DNA of 64,000 bases, taken from assembly GCA_020086605.1 (NCBI GenBank), contig JACBWW010000039.1, positions 1,719,600-1,783,599 of the forward strand, given 5' to 3'. This document shows positions 1-12,100 of this stretch, one piece after another. Position numbers and translations under genes: made by a program. A model generated the notes under the pieces. That model was not told the origin of the DNA and ran no database searches. It saw nothing but the letters and a program-made list of their open reading frames with translations. Position 1 is the stretch's first letter. Each line of letters starts with the position of its first letter. The DNA comes from Lanius collurio. Taxonomy: Eukaryota; Chordata; Aves; Passeriformes; Laniidae.

Positions 1-1532
1 CTTTTCTCATGCTCCTGTGGTTACCCTGGGCTTTGGGGTTTTGTTGTGATGTGAACAGGCACTTTTTAATGGTCTTTGAAGAGGGAAGTCCTTCACACGT
101 GCCCAGTGCCCACAGTGGACAGTTGTCACTTTGAACTACTAGCAGGATTGATTAGGAGAGATGTGCTTTGACACAAGGGAGAAAGGCTGATCGGTTTCTA
201 GTCTGTCTTTCCTCTGCTCCTTTCAAAAATTCCCCTCCTTCATCCTTGGGTTGTTTGTGGCATTAGGTATGGATGAGATTTAGGTCATCCAGTGCATGGA
301 AGACATTCTGTGCCTCCGGTGTTTTGGGGGGGTTGAGCATGCTCTAGGACAGCTCCAGGGTGGGTGCAGCTGGAGCACAGGGGTGCTTGCAAGCAGGATC
401 TGTTTGCAAAGGGCTGGTTCAGAGGTGTCTGCAGCCCTTGTCAGACACAGGCAGCCACCATGCTCTGCCTGTGTTGGCAACTGAAGGGCTACACCCTGAA
501 AGGCAGCAGGGACAGGAATGTGTAGGGCTTAGTTCCAGACTTAACCAAGTCCATGTCATGCAGACACCAGAGACTGAAGTCACTCCATCTCGTGTCACAG
601 GTAATCACCTCATTACTGAGCAGGAAACAGTTAGAGGAAGGCTTAGACTAAAGACCAAACCATGGCTCCGTGGTCTTGAGCAAACCTGAGTGTGCTAGAG
701 CAGCATTTTATTTGCAGGGGGTAGAGGGTGGAACAGCAGCACACCTAAGTGGATCTTTAATTTTACTGACCTATGGAAAATCCAGAACCCAATTTCCCAT
801 GTAGAATGGAAATGAGGTTGAGATCCTAGCAGGAACTGAGGGTCTGTTGCTCCTCCTGATTTCTCTGTCTTAGTATGGGCAATGTAATTTCATAAAGTTA
901 TTGGTGGTTGGCTAGAAAGCTCTGTTCAAGTTTTAATTTCCTCTATGACACACTGCTATTTGCAGAGGTCATGCAGAAGCTAAACCAGAGTAAGATTAAG
1001 ATGGGGGTAATGAGAGTTGTGTGCTGCCATCTGAGAGCAGAATTTGACCTTCTGAATTTTGAAGAAGCTGCAAATAGCCTGGATGTGCAGTACATATGTC
1101 AGAGAAGTAAAGAAAAGCATGTCAGATTTTGTCTTGGAGCCATCAGACATGGTTTGCAGCATCCTTGCAAAGAGGAAGGCGAGGGAACAGTGTGATGAGC
1201 ATGGAATTGACAGAGATTTCAGATATCCACATAGAAATTAATTCTTTCTCTTCAGTTCAGGAACCACCATCATATCACATCCACAATGCCCCAAAGCATC
1301 CTCCCAGCCAGTTGGCTCTTAGCAAGGATAGAACCAATTTCTTTATCCTCACTACCACCTCCTGCCAACACACTACGGAAATAGAAGATGTATCTGCTTC
1401 AAAAAGCATTTGTCTGCTTTTCTGGCCAGGCATATGCTTCAGAGGTGACAGCTGGTGCAGGAAAGAAGTATTTATTTATACATCCATATATATAGAAATG
1501 TATCTATTTATATAAACCTACACACACAAAGT
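1..1532. other. Non-coding, no gene recognised
   Basis: Sequence of mixed composition, with a somewhat GC-richer part near 280-480. Short open frames occur on both strands over the same bases (for example around 296-689 and 908-1195), which is expected by chance. None has a recognisable domain, and the predicted peptides do not resemble any family I know. I see no CR1 or other mobile element. Confidence 0.6.

Positions 1533-1563
<31 letters not shown>
1533..1563. repeat. (TA)n microsatellite, interrupted
   Basis: About eight TA units, one CA interruption, then about six more units. The tract sits in an AT-rich zone from about 1465 that also has a short CA run (1520-1528). It is a simple repeat that probably varies in length between individuals. 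Confidence 0.9.
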
Positions 1564-2909
1564 GCCAACAGAGAATGCTTTACGTGCTCATGTGTGTATA
1601 TGAAAAGGAAGAAACCAAGGAAACTGATGAGCTGCCAGTTTTCCAGTTCAATTTTATAACAGTACTTTAGAAGAGCAGGGACAATGTCTGTATCCCTAAT
1701 GAGCAGCAGACGGAGTAGACCTTATCTTGGGATGATTTCTAGGCCTGATAAAGTACATTTTTTTGCAAATTCTTAATTTGACATCAAATAAATTCTTAAA
1801 TATGCAGAAGATCAACTGTCGTGCTTCTCCTCTTCATAAAAAAATAATCCTGCACTCACCATTTACTGAGAGTGACTCAGTAAATTCTCAGTAATGACAT
1901 CTCTAGTGAAGTATCAAGAGAAAGCTGAGGAAGGCAGTTGAATTTAAAGTTGTTAAAGGCCTCAAAGAAAAAAGTAACTCAAAATCTTCCTGAAAGAAAA
2001 GAAAATTCACCATGTTGCCATACTAGTAGCAGAGTTAACAGACACTACATGCCATAGCCTGAGTTCTATGCAAGTGAAAACTGAGATAAAAAGCATTTTA
2101 AGAATATGATTTTTTTTTTTCTTCAGAGAAAAAACCCTTTTCTTGCTATATTTTCTCAAATTCATATTAAACAACATGCTTGCCTTGGCACTGAATAGAT
2201 GCAAAAATTGTCAGTCTAAAAATTTGGTTCATCTGTAAGAGAACAAGCATACATTGGATGCCAACTGTGGGTTTGAAATGCATTTATTCATTCCCAATTT
2301 AGCACCTACTCATAGCATAAAATGCAGTGAGATATAAAGGATACAGAAAAACACTGCCTCCCCTCCCCAATTTTAATAGCACATACTTATCACCATTCTT
2401 ATGTTAATGAAGTGTTTGTACAGCTGCTACAGTGGGCACGGGAAGATTAAAATCTGCCTTCAGTCCTTTTAAAGAACCCAAGGGAGATCAACACATCTGG
2501 TCAGGGGGGACGATATGTCTGTCAAAACCATTATTTCACATCATTTGCAGCAGCTTAGAACAAGGGTGGGAAGGAGAGAGGAAATGTATTAACTTCAGGG
2601 TAGCCTTGTGTCTGTGGTTTTATCCTACCTGACAACCCATCACTGTTTAAGAATCAGGAGCCTTGACACCCACATGTCATCTTTAGTATCCTGATAACTT
2701 CTGTTCTTGGTTGCTCTCTTTGGTGGGTTGGTTATAGCTCAGAAACCAGAGCAGATTCACAGCAGAGCCAGCAGGTTCTGGTGAGCATTTCCCAGGGCAG
2801 CCAGTGGTGATGCTGCAGAAAATGTGGCTGTTTATGTGGATTGGTTGTTGTTTCCTAGATAAAATCTTAGCTATCCACGGGACATCCTTTAGAACTGTTA
2901 TGAATGAAA
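1564..2909. other. Non-coding, no gene recognised
   Basis: AT-rich sequence with a T homopolymer near 2109. No open frame here has features of a protein, and no repeat family is recognised. Confidence 0.55.
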
Positions 2910-2999
2910 TGTCAATTTCATCGAATTAATAATTTGCGTGAGCCAAATTATTAATATAAAAACAAATAAAATTTATATACAAATTTGAACAAATTGACA
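2910..2999. repeat. Nested inverted repeat (hairpin-forming)
   Basis: The inner arms are 2925-2936 and 2944-2955: twelve bases that are exact reverse complements, separated by seven bases (2937-2943). The outer arms are 2910-2918 and 2991-2999: nine bases, also exact reverse complements. The arms are rich in TAAT cores. This could be the remnant of a small non-autonomous DNA transposon, a hairpin in a transcript, or a chance arrangement in AT-rich DNA. I see no transposase frame and did not identify a target-site duplication. Confidence 0.6.
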
Positions 3000-5900
3000 A
3001 TCGAAATCAGCCACTCATAAAAGAAAGCAGGGCCAAGCCTAGGTCCTTGACCCTGGGTGACACATACACAGCTCTGACCACCAGCAGTTCAGAGAGGTAA
3101 GTGCACACCTTTACAGAGTTTGAGTCCAGTTTTATACTGTTTTTCTTGCTCTTGGCTATGATACCCTTTGTCCTTTTCATTCTTGATGATCTTCTGATTC
3201 AGTGCTCAAAGATACATTCAGGTGTTGATGTGTCCAGGGATTCTCTTTGTGAACATATGATGGTTCTTCTGAGAAATCCTTATCAAATTACAATGAAGTA
3301 TCTTGAGCAACATGTCCATTCATCAGCAATGTCCAAGAGGTAGCAGATTCTATCTCGTTGCTTCTTTCAGATGGTAAAAGTGTTGGGCAAGGTGCAATCC
3401 TGGGACTGACCTTATCTCCTGGGTTTGCCGGTGCTTAATTAGCACCTCTCTTGGGCAAGATGTCATGAGACTTGCCAGGGTGTACCCTGAACACAACTGA
3501 GTTTAAACATATATGCTATAATATATACAGTTGATAAAACATAGTTTTACATTCTGGATTTCACATTAATAACTTATTCCAATTATTGTGTTTTGATTTC
3601 TTATGAATTTTGACACATCTACAACAGAACAAACATGCAGGGATTTGATGGAGAAAGAGACAGATTTTAATGGTGATCCTGAGGTGCTGTAGTTTCAGTC
3701 CCATTGTCATTTGTGAAGCCAGTGCTCTTGTTTCAGCCCACAGCTCCTCCACAGAGCAGTGATATTGCTCTTAGAGTTTTAGTCTCAATTAATAAATAAA
3801 CATTATGAAAGGCAGAAATATTTTTTCTGTTCTCTTTAGTTGATGAGATTAATTGTATATGCATGAGAGATGGTGGGGTATGAGCTGATGGGGCAAATGG
3901 AGAAGGAAAGGTGGTTTTCAAAGCAGTTAGAACTATTTTAATCTACTTTGTTACAGTGACATTGCCTCTAATCCTTTCCTGATATATTATTGATAAACTT
4001 TTCACAATGTACATCATAGTAGGATTCATCAGACTTGACATTTTATCCTCACAGTGCGTTTTGGAAGCTCAGAAGTCTTCTATTTCCCATTTTACATTTA
4101 CATTTATCTCTCATTTTCATGACATTGAGAGAGAAGAGAGTGTAAGGCAAATTGTTTGAACTTCAGGTTCTGCAGTTAAGCAAGAAATGTTCTTCTTGTT
4201 AAAAGTCAGGCCAAAGATTTTGGTCTCTAAATATAGATTTAAATATCTAATATTAGATACCACATATGGGAGAGACTGACCTCTGTGACTGACCAGTACT
4301 ATGCAAAGGCCCTCCAGTAAATCTCAGAGACAGAATTTTTGATCTCCTAAAGCTTCATTGCTAAAAAGTTGCTTTTCCAAGAATTTTTGTGCAAATAAAT
4401 CTTTAGACACATCTAAATAATGAGACGTAAATTGGCTAAAGGTGTTGGAAAAACTGATTTTCTTTTCAGAAACTAAACCAAAAATAAAGACAGGATAAGT
4501 TTTGGTCAATTGGAATAAAAAATATTAACTGCTTTTTGTGGCTTTTCTTCTGAAACAGCAAACTAAGAAAAAATAAAAAAAAAATGTCTGTCTAGGTATG
4601 AAATATTTTGATTGAGTAGAAAAACGATTTCTTTTTAATGCTTTTCCAGATGAACTGATTTAGGGTTTTAAAAAAGTTATAAAATTTTAAATTTAAAAAT
4701 TTTGCCTCACACCTTACTGTAAAGTAAGTACTGCTTCTGCTCAGGTCTCAGACTTTTTGTATAATGCTATGTTCCTCATTTAAGGATAAATAAATCAGTT
4801 AATATTTCATCACTTGTTCATCCTAAAACTGTTCTTCAGTAAGGGCCTTCATGACTTCTGTGGGGATATGTGAATGGTTTGTGGGATCCCATCATAAACA
4901 CTTCCCATTACCTTGCTGTTGATTCTTGTGCCTTTGAGAAGAAAGAGTTTGTCAGGCTTGATCAGGCACCCTGTTAGCAGCATCACTTTATATTTACTCT
5001 GGAGTCCTCTTCAAAATAGCCTATGTGCATCCAAGTCTGCTTTGATTTATGTTCAGTGGTTTCCTTGGATCTTAACTGTACATCTGCTTCAAAACAGAGT
5101 TTGAAACATTTATCTTTGCCAGCACCACTGTTTGAAGGGCTACGTTGCTTTAAAAAAATTCATATCAAGGCCAAGAAACTATTAAAAATTATGTGATCTT
5201 CTGTATTCAACCATTGATTTGGTTATTCAAACAAAGAAAAAAGCCCTACACCCCACAGCTTCCTTCAAATACCAAATGTCAATTTTCTACAGTTTTGCAT
5301 AGACCAGCCAGTAATTCCTAAAATAAAGTGAAGTTTTTACTTGCTTTTGAAAATCACTTGCTCCAGTTCCTGAGAAGCTGGTGATGTGTTGAGGGTTTAG
5401 GAAAGCAGGGTAGAAAGCAGCAGTTTTTGTGGTTGGTGCAACTTGCAGTGTGAGACAGTCCTGTCTCTTCTCTCCTTCAGTGGAATTCAGCCCTTCCACC
5501 CCAAACTGCTCTGAGCAGGACTGGTTCTGGTTGGGGGAGAAAAGAGGGAATGCACAAGTGGGGCAAAAATCAGAAAAAGTCTACCCCAGGCTAGGAAACT
5601 GAAAAGATACAAACCACCACATTCTACTGACAGTGTCAGATGCAGCATCACCACTAATACCATGTAATCCTACCTTTACAGATCTTTTTTATTAAAATGG
5701 ATGGATAAGTTGGGAAAAGTCTTAACAGAGATGCATATTTTAAAAAATGTGTGTTTGAAAGTCGGCTTCTGGCTGCTTCAGTTCTTGATGAATGTTGTCA
5801 GTTTGCTCTGCAAAGACTGATCCCAGATGTTCCCAAACAGGTTGTGTGTAAAGGAGTATTCATTTAATTTTAATATTGAAGATGTGTTGAATATTTTTAA

Positions 5901-7152
5901 TCTGCCTTTTCTATTTCCTAGATTTAATAGTGAATGGTGTGATGAACTGATCCTCATTTTTTTTCCCCCAAACCCACATGGTTTGTTTAGTCAGGCATGT
6001 GCCCATCTCTGGATAATATGTAGTCCATTGTTTACTTTAACACAACACATTGTGCATCTTAAATATCTGTGTTTGTCTCTGTTATAAACTTAGGCTAGTA
6101 GAGACAGTATAATCTAGTTTGTTAGTAAGCTGATTAGTATTTATTTAATTGTGTAACTGAGAAGGCAATAGCACACAAAGCTGAAGAGCCTTAGTAGTGG
6201 AGTATAACAGGAAAAACAGATATGAAAACAACTAGTATGGGGAATCAGCTCTCATTTAAAAATTAAATTATATAAATTCATTTAATTACATTGAATTAAT
6301 TCCTAAGTGTACACATGCACACATTTTGAAACATCCTTAAGATCCATCACAGTAATATTGATTTGAATTAATTCTCTGCAATAGCAGAGATCCATACACT
6401 ATTTTGTAAACTAAATCAGCTTTTCAAGAGCCTTGAACTCCAATAATTCAACACAGAAAAGCAGGAAAGACCAGGAAACAGTACCCAAAATTAAACCTGT
6501 GACTATTGTGTGATTCAACAGGCATTCTGAATCTCACCCCAGCAGCACCAAGTTTACCACAGACTGCATAAACCTGACCAAAAGTAGGTTAAATTTGACT
6601 TTTTCTTGAGAGCTCTTACTATCTGAACTGGGTAAATTTCAAGAAACTTTAATTTCAGTACAAAGCCCTCTGTGGTGTGTTTTGACTGGATGGTAGATAC
6701 CCTCAGAATGACTTCACACAACTCTCTTATCAAACCTTCTAATACTACAGGACTATAAAGTGCAGTGCTTTGTGACTTGAAGAGAGTGTTGTGTGTTAAA
6801 AGACAATTTTTCCTTTTGAAAAATGCTGGCACAAGGCACCTTTTCTAATCCTCAGAGTGACCTGATGCTGCTTGTTGTCAAAGTCTGATGCCTTAGAGGT
6901 CTATGGCACAATCATTTTTCCTTGAAAGGGCAGAAGACTCAGAATTTTTGGCTGTTTCTTTATTCTTTTTGTTCAGGACAGCACTTTGTCATTGCAGGCT
7001 CTGCTTAACAAACCCTTGGCCCACTCCTGCTGTAATTTGAATAGTCCATATTTTTCCTACAAAATTACAAAGTCACCTTTCAGATAAATTTCAATACTAG
7101 TAATTTTAGTGAAACATAACTGTTCATGCTCAGTGTCAGGGCTCTGTGTGAC
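3000..7152. other. Non-coding, no gene recognised
   Basis: AT-rich single-copy sequence with short A and T runs. Open frames are under about 95 codons, without recognisable domains. No mobile element is recognised. Confidence 0.55.
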
Positions 7153-7176
7153 AACCCTAACCCTAACCCTGACCCT
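7153..7176 (-). repeat. Very short interstitial telomere-like tract
   Basis: Four six-base units of the vertebrate telomere repeat in its C-rich orientation (AACCCT), the first three exact and the fourth with one change (GACCCT). A true chromosome end would have far longer arrays and no unique sequence on both sides, so this is an internal tract. Such short tracts are commonly attributed to double-strand-break repair involving telomerase, but chance cannot be excluded at this length. Confidence 0.7.
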
Positions 7177-9063
7177 CCCTGCTGCTTTCTGGTCTGGTGG
7201 GGTTGTGGAGAGCACTGGGAGAGCTGCTGGGAATGACCTCCTGTACCAACCACAGCAGTGCTGCTGCACCTGGGGGTGTGGCTGTCTTTGAGAGTGCCAT
7301 GGAGCTGTTACCACTGAGGTTTAGGGACTTTTTAAGAGAGATGTTTAATTCAGAGTGTATTGGTATAATACCATGGGTGGGCCAGTTTAAAACTGCTCTG
7401 TTCTTTTCAAGGGAGAGCACTGCATGAAGTTTTATTGTTTCAAGGTGATTATGTTCATACTTAGAATATATTCACCTCTTATAAGTCAAATCAGGGGGAA
7501 ATCTGGTAGGCTGAGTAGATTTTTTTCCTTAAAGGAAACCCCAAAGGCATGTGTCCTTGCTGTATAATATTGGAAATTCAGGCTTGTCACTGTAAAACAC
7601 AGATCTCTAAATGTTTCTATTCTTGAAAGTTTTTTTCAGATTGCAATAAATGTTCCAAATTTAAAAGGGTGAATGCTTATCTAACTGAAATTGAAGTGGA
7701 GAGAAGCTCCTAAGATATATTTAAGAAAGAAAACTCACTAGTCTATTTGAAAGGAATTTACTGAAATCTTCTAGAATGTATTGAAAAGGATAATGTCATG
7801 CCATTAGGAAAACTTGCAATTAGATTCAGGAATGCTGTTAAACTGGCTTATTAAATTCAATCTGCAATCTGAATAGCACGGAAGGTTTGGAGGAAAAAAT
7901 TGTGTCAGCTAGTTATGTCCACTGTTGCTGTGACAACAGGATTGGAGAACAGTCTGATTAAAACAAAACAACCTCTCCCAAAAATAACCACCAAACCCAA
8001 CAGAAGAACATTCTGCTGGCACCACTAAACCCAAATAACCAGACAATAACAACATGATGCCATTCCAACTTAATGAAAATGAATCATGTAAGTATTGAAA
8101 TTGTGCCTGCTTCTGTTGTCTAGAATAATATAAACTCAGAAATGGATAAGTCAAATTAAAGTCAGTGTTGTTGAGGATTTGCTAATTTAGATAAACTGTT
8201 ATGGGTAACCCTCAGTGTGTGTTTTTACTGAATTTTTTGGAGGAGTGTTTGGCCTCCTGTTCCATGATGCATGGGTGTCTTGCAAAGGAAACATCAGGTG
8301 CCTGCAGAGAAGCCATGTGGTTTTTAGCCATGCCTTGTGCTGAGCTCTGCTGCAGACCACAAAATCTGTTCTGTTTGGGAGTCTAAATGGGAATGCACCC
8401 CCCATCTCACCCATGCTGCTACATGAGTTACTGGTATTTGTGCTTTTCCTATTAGATTTTGACTCTGATTTGTGGCCCATACCAGATAATTTACTCATTG
8501 TTCTGGTGCAGTCACCTCCCTGCTTTTGTCCATTGCGTGTTGCTGGATATTTCCAGGGCACAGTAAGTGTTATTTCCAACTGCAGAGTCACAGGCCACAG
8601 CATGGTAACCGTGGCAGGCAAGGGTCATTGTTCTCTTAAAATTAATTTCCTCTCATTAAGCCAAATTATATTAGGTATCCTCAAGTTGTGAAGATAAGGA
8701 GAGATGGACAATTATTCTAATTTGAACTGAATGAGTTTGCTGATTGAGGAAGCTCTTGTTGTTGGAGGCAGAGACAAAAAGGAGAGATAGAAAAGGCTAA
8801 ATTTTATACCTGCCACTTAAAATATGTCTGCTGAACTATAATTCAACTAAGTAGCTGCAAGTAACTCTAATTAATCTCTAATTAAGCCCAAGAGTCTTAG
8901 CTAAGAGAGGGTTTGGTTTCTTAAAAATAATAATAAAAAAAAATCCCTTCACCACCAAAGACTGTTTCCAGAGTTTTCTAGCCTTAATTGCAGTCCCAAA
9001 TACCTCAAGCAATTTTCTGGGCCAATTAAACCAGGGCAGTGGCTAGATTAACATATTGCAGTG
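7177..9063. other. Non-coding, no gene recognised
   Basis: A slightly GC-richer patch at 7180-7310 lies directly after the telomere-like tract. A 140-codon open frame on the minus strand (8199-8621) has low-complexity serine, asparagine and lysine stretches and no recognisable domain. It overlaps plus-strand frames at 8201-8386 and 8413-8691, so I treat it as chance. Confidence 0.5.
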
Positions 9064-9105
9064 CATTTGGTGTGCTTGCTTGCACATTTGGTGTGCTCAC
9101 TTGCT
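9064..9105. repeat. 21-bp tandem duplication, two copies
   Basis: Copies at 9064-9084 and 9085-9105 differ at about three positions. The shared core is CATTTGGTGTGCT. This looks like replication slippage; no function is suggested. Confidence 0.75.
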
Positions 9106-12100
9106 GGAGTTAAATGGTTTGAGAAGTGAGGAACATCCTGGCCCCCAGACCTAGATCTGGCAGCTGGCATTGCTCTGCACCTACCATGGCCACTTCAGAT
9201 CTTTATGGGTAATATTTTTGTCTACTGATGCATAAGGAAACTTAAAAGTAGGAGAAACAGCAAAAGCAAAAAAAAAACAGAGAGAAAAAAGGTGATGGGA
9301 AAAAATGATGCCTTTCTTATTACCAGGCATTTTATGAGGTGAGAACAGATTCCCCTGAAGAAGAGTCCTTCCTTCTGTGCTCTGCAGTATATTCAGCATT
9401 GTTTGTGTTGCCTCCATAAAGGAATGAAGTTCTGCAGTGGCAGTTTTTAATATAAATCTACCCTAATGCTGCTTTGGAGGATGATTCACTGTATGGGAGC
9501 AGGCAACAACATTTAACACAAGGCAACATTTTCCCTGTGTTTTTGGAAGAATTTATACAACCTAAAAGACAGTGACATTTGATAATGCTTTTCCCAGTTC
9601 AACCACTGAGGATGTGTAGAGAGTCCTCTTTCTGAGACTTACATCTGCTGAGTATGAGATTAATGTGATGCATTTGTCCATTTTCTAAAAGGTTCATTAA
9701 GAAGAGACACTGAAATAAGCTAAATAAGCTGTTTATGTGAGCTTCTCCATTTAGGTTTTTTCACAAAGTCTTGAAAAATATTGTTTCACTGCCTGGTTCT
9801 CTGTTGATCTTAGATTACTTCTTACTCTGCTGACCTTAGATTAGTTATTTGCAACTGCATTTATATTTCATGCAATAGAAATTGAACTAAACAAGTTTCA
9901 ATCTTTAAATATGAAGGAAGAGGACAGCGTAACATCAAACACTTATGACACATGAGAACCCAATGTCAGAAAAAATGGATGAAAATTTTATTTTTGAAAT
10001 AGAGGAGTACCTTTTACAGCAGTAGAGTGAAATGGAGGTCACAGGGATACAGAAGTTCACACAGGGGAGGGAACTTGCCAGCTCTAGAGCACACTTAGGT
10101 CACTTTTGGTGGGCAAAATCCCTCTTCTTTCCATCTAAGTTGTATCTTAGAGGGTCTACACACCTGCAAAACCTTCTAGACATCAACATTTGTGCTGAAA
10201 TGCAATTGTAGGAATCCTAGAATTTGACAGCTTAGCATCTCCCTTATCTGCATAGCCTGATGAGGATTCACAGGCTGGATGTTTCCATGCATCCTTCTTC
10301 ACTGAGTAAATGTGGCCTAGCATGTGTGCTCAGATCTTCAGGATTTTCTTTAATGAAAGCTGAAAAATTTTAAGTAATTTTTTAGATCAAACATTTGGTG
10401 ATTGTACAAATGATTCTTTAGAATTTTAAAACAATATGGATTTTTTTCAACTTGTTTTAAAGCAATGGTACCACTAAAAGAAACTGAAGTAATTTAAAAG
10501 TAGAAAGAACCTGACTGATGATATTTGCCAAGTTGTGTAACTGGCACTCCAGTCTCAAAATATTTTAAATAAGGCATGTCTGTTGAGGCATGAGCTAGCA
10601 GAGGTTTATCTCTCTTTGTAGTATTATTAATGCAAATTCCTTTTGAGCTGCAAGATTATAAAGTTTGTGTCCCTAAATCAAACAATTATATATGAGATGC
10701 ATGAAACACAGACCGTGCCAGAGTAGTGTGACCCTTTTGGATAATGGCAGATTTTAAATGTTGGATTTCTTACCTTCATTCTCCTAAACATGTCTGGGTT
10801 TCCTTATGGGTTAATAAGCATTTAAGCAAATTGTGTATTCTTATCAAAGTTTGTCCCAGTGAACAGCAGCAGCATTAAAATGGCTTAGAGAAAGAGAGGA
10901 GAAGCCTTTCATGGCTGTCCTGATGCAAAGAAATAGCAAATCCATCTGGAATTATCTCCCTTTTTTGCTGCAGTTGTTGCCAGTACTGAAAAGCACAATT
11001 TGGCTGTAACAGGGTCTGCAGTGGTCCTTGCTGGGACTTCTGCTGGTTGCTTTATTTCTGTGACCAGGAGAGCCTCTGACTGCCTAGAACAGGAGATGAT
11101 TTGCACTGATGACTCAAGCCCCAGGTGGAGCAATGCTGTGAATACACGTGGGAGGCTTTGGAGTGCTGCCTTACAGGGGGCAAAAACACCTCAGAGCCCA
11201 CTGAGGGCTGGGAGGGCTGGTTGTGGTTGCAGTCACATGTGAGCAGTTTTTTCCAGTTTAAAAAGAAATCCATGTTTGTTTGAGATTTTCATGCTTAGAA
11301 GGTGTGTGTCAGCGTTTTTATATGAACTGATAATATTGCCAGTGTGGTGGGTGAGCTGTTCAGGTGCTGGATGGGGTTAGAATTGCACTATCAGTTGATT
11401 TGATTGCATTAAGAAATGTCTCCATCAGATTTTAGCTCAGTAAAAACTTTACTGATCTTAAAACAGTTTAGCAGCACAGAAGTTTCCATTCTGGGGTATC
11501 CTGAAATATTCTATCCCTGACTGCTTTGAATTTTAGGTAAATTTTCAGATCAGCTGACACCAAGTTTTACTTGATTAGAGGGGTCAAAAAAAGTCAGATC
11601 TCTTGTACTGGAAGTTCCTATTTCTAATTTTTTCAGATTTGATATAAATAGTAGCATAAGAATTCCTAACATCAGACTGACTATTATATGTGGAATAAAG
11701 CCTGAGGCTGGTAGAAATTTCTATGAGCTTGCATTGGAAGCATTTCCAACCCAGAAAAGGCTTGGTGTAGCAAATCTAGAGTCAGACAGAAGTTCAGAGC
11801 TGCATACCAGATGAGATCTGTAAAGAATAGAAATTATTTATTCTAAATGGGCATGAAGAAACACAATCTGGCAAGAAAAAAAAAAAAAGAAAGTTTTTGC
11901 TCAAATATTTGGCTCCATCAGCATGAACCAAATTAGATTCATGTCCATGCTCTGCTCTGGCCTTGCAACGTCCTTAGCAAATTCCATAAAATATCCATCT
12001 GTGTGAAAGGCAAAGTGCTGCAATGGAAAATTGAGCCTGATGGTAGAGCACAAAAGAACAATGCACATAAGGAACTTGCTCAGAATCTGCTCCACGACGC

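Noticed and set aside
8199..8621. 140-codon open frame on the minus strand
   Set aside because: Low-complexity residues, no known domain, overlaps frames on the other strand, and no splice-like borders that I could see.
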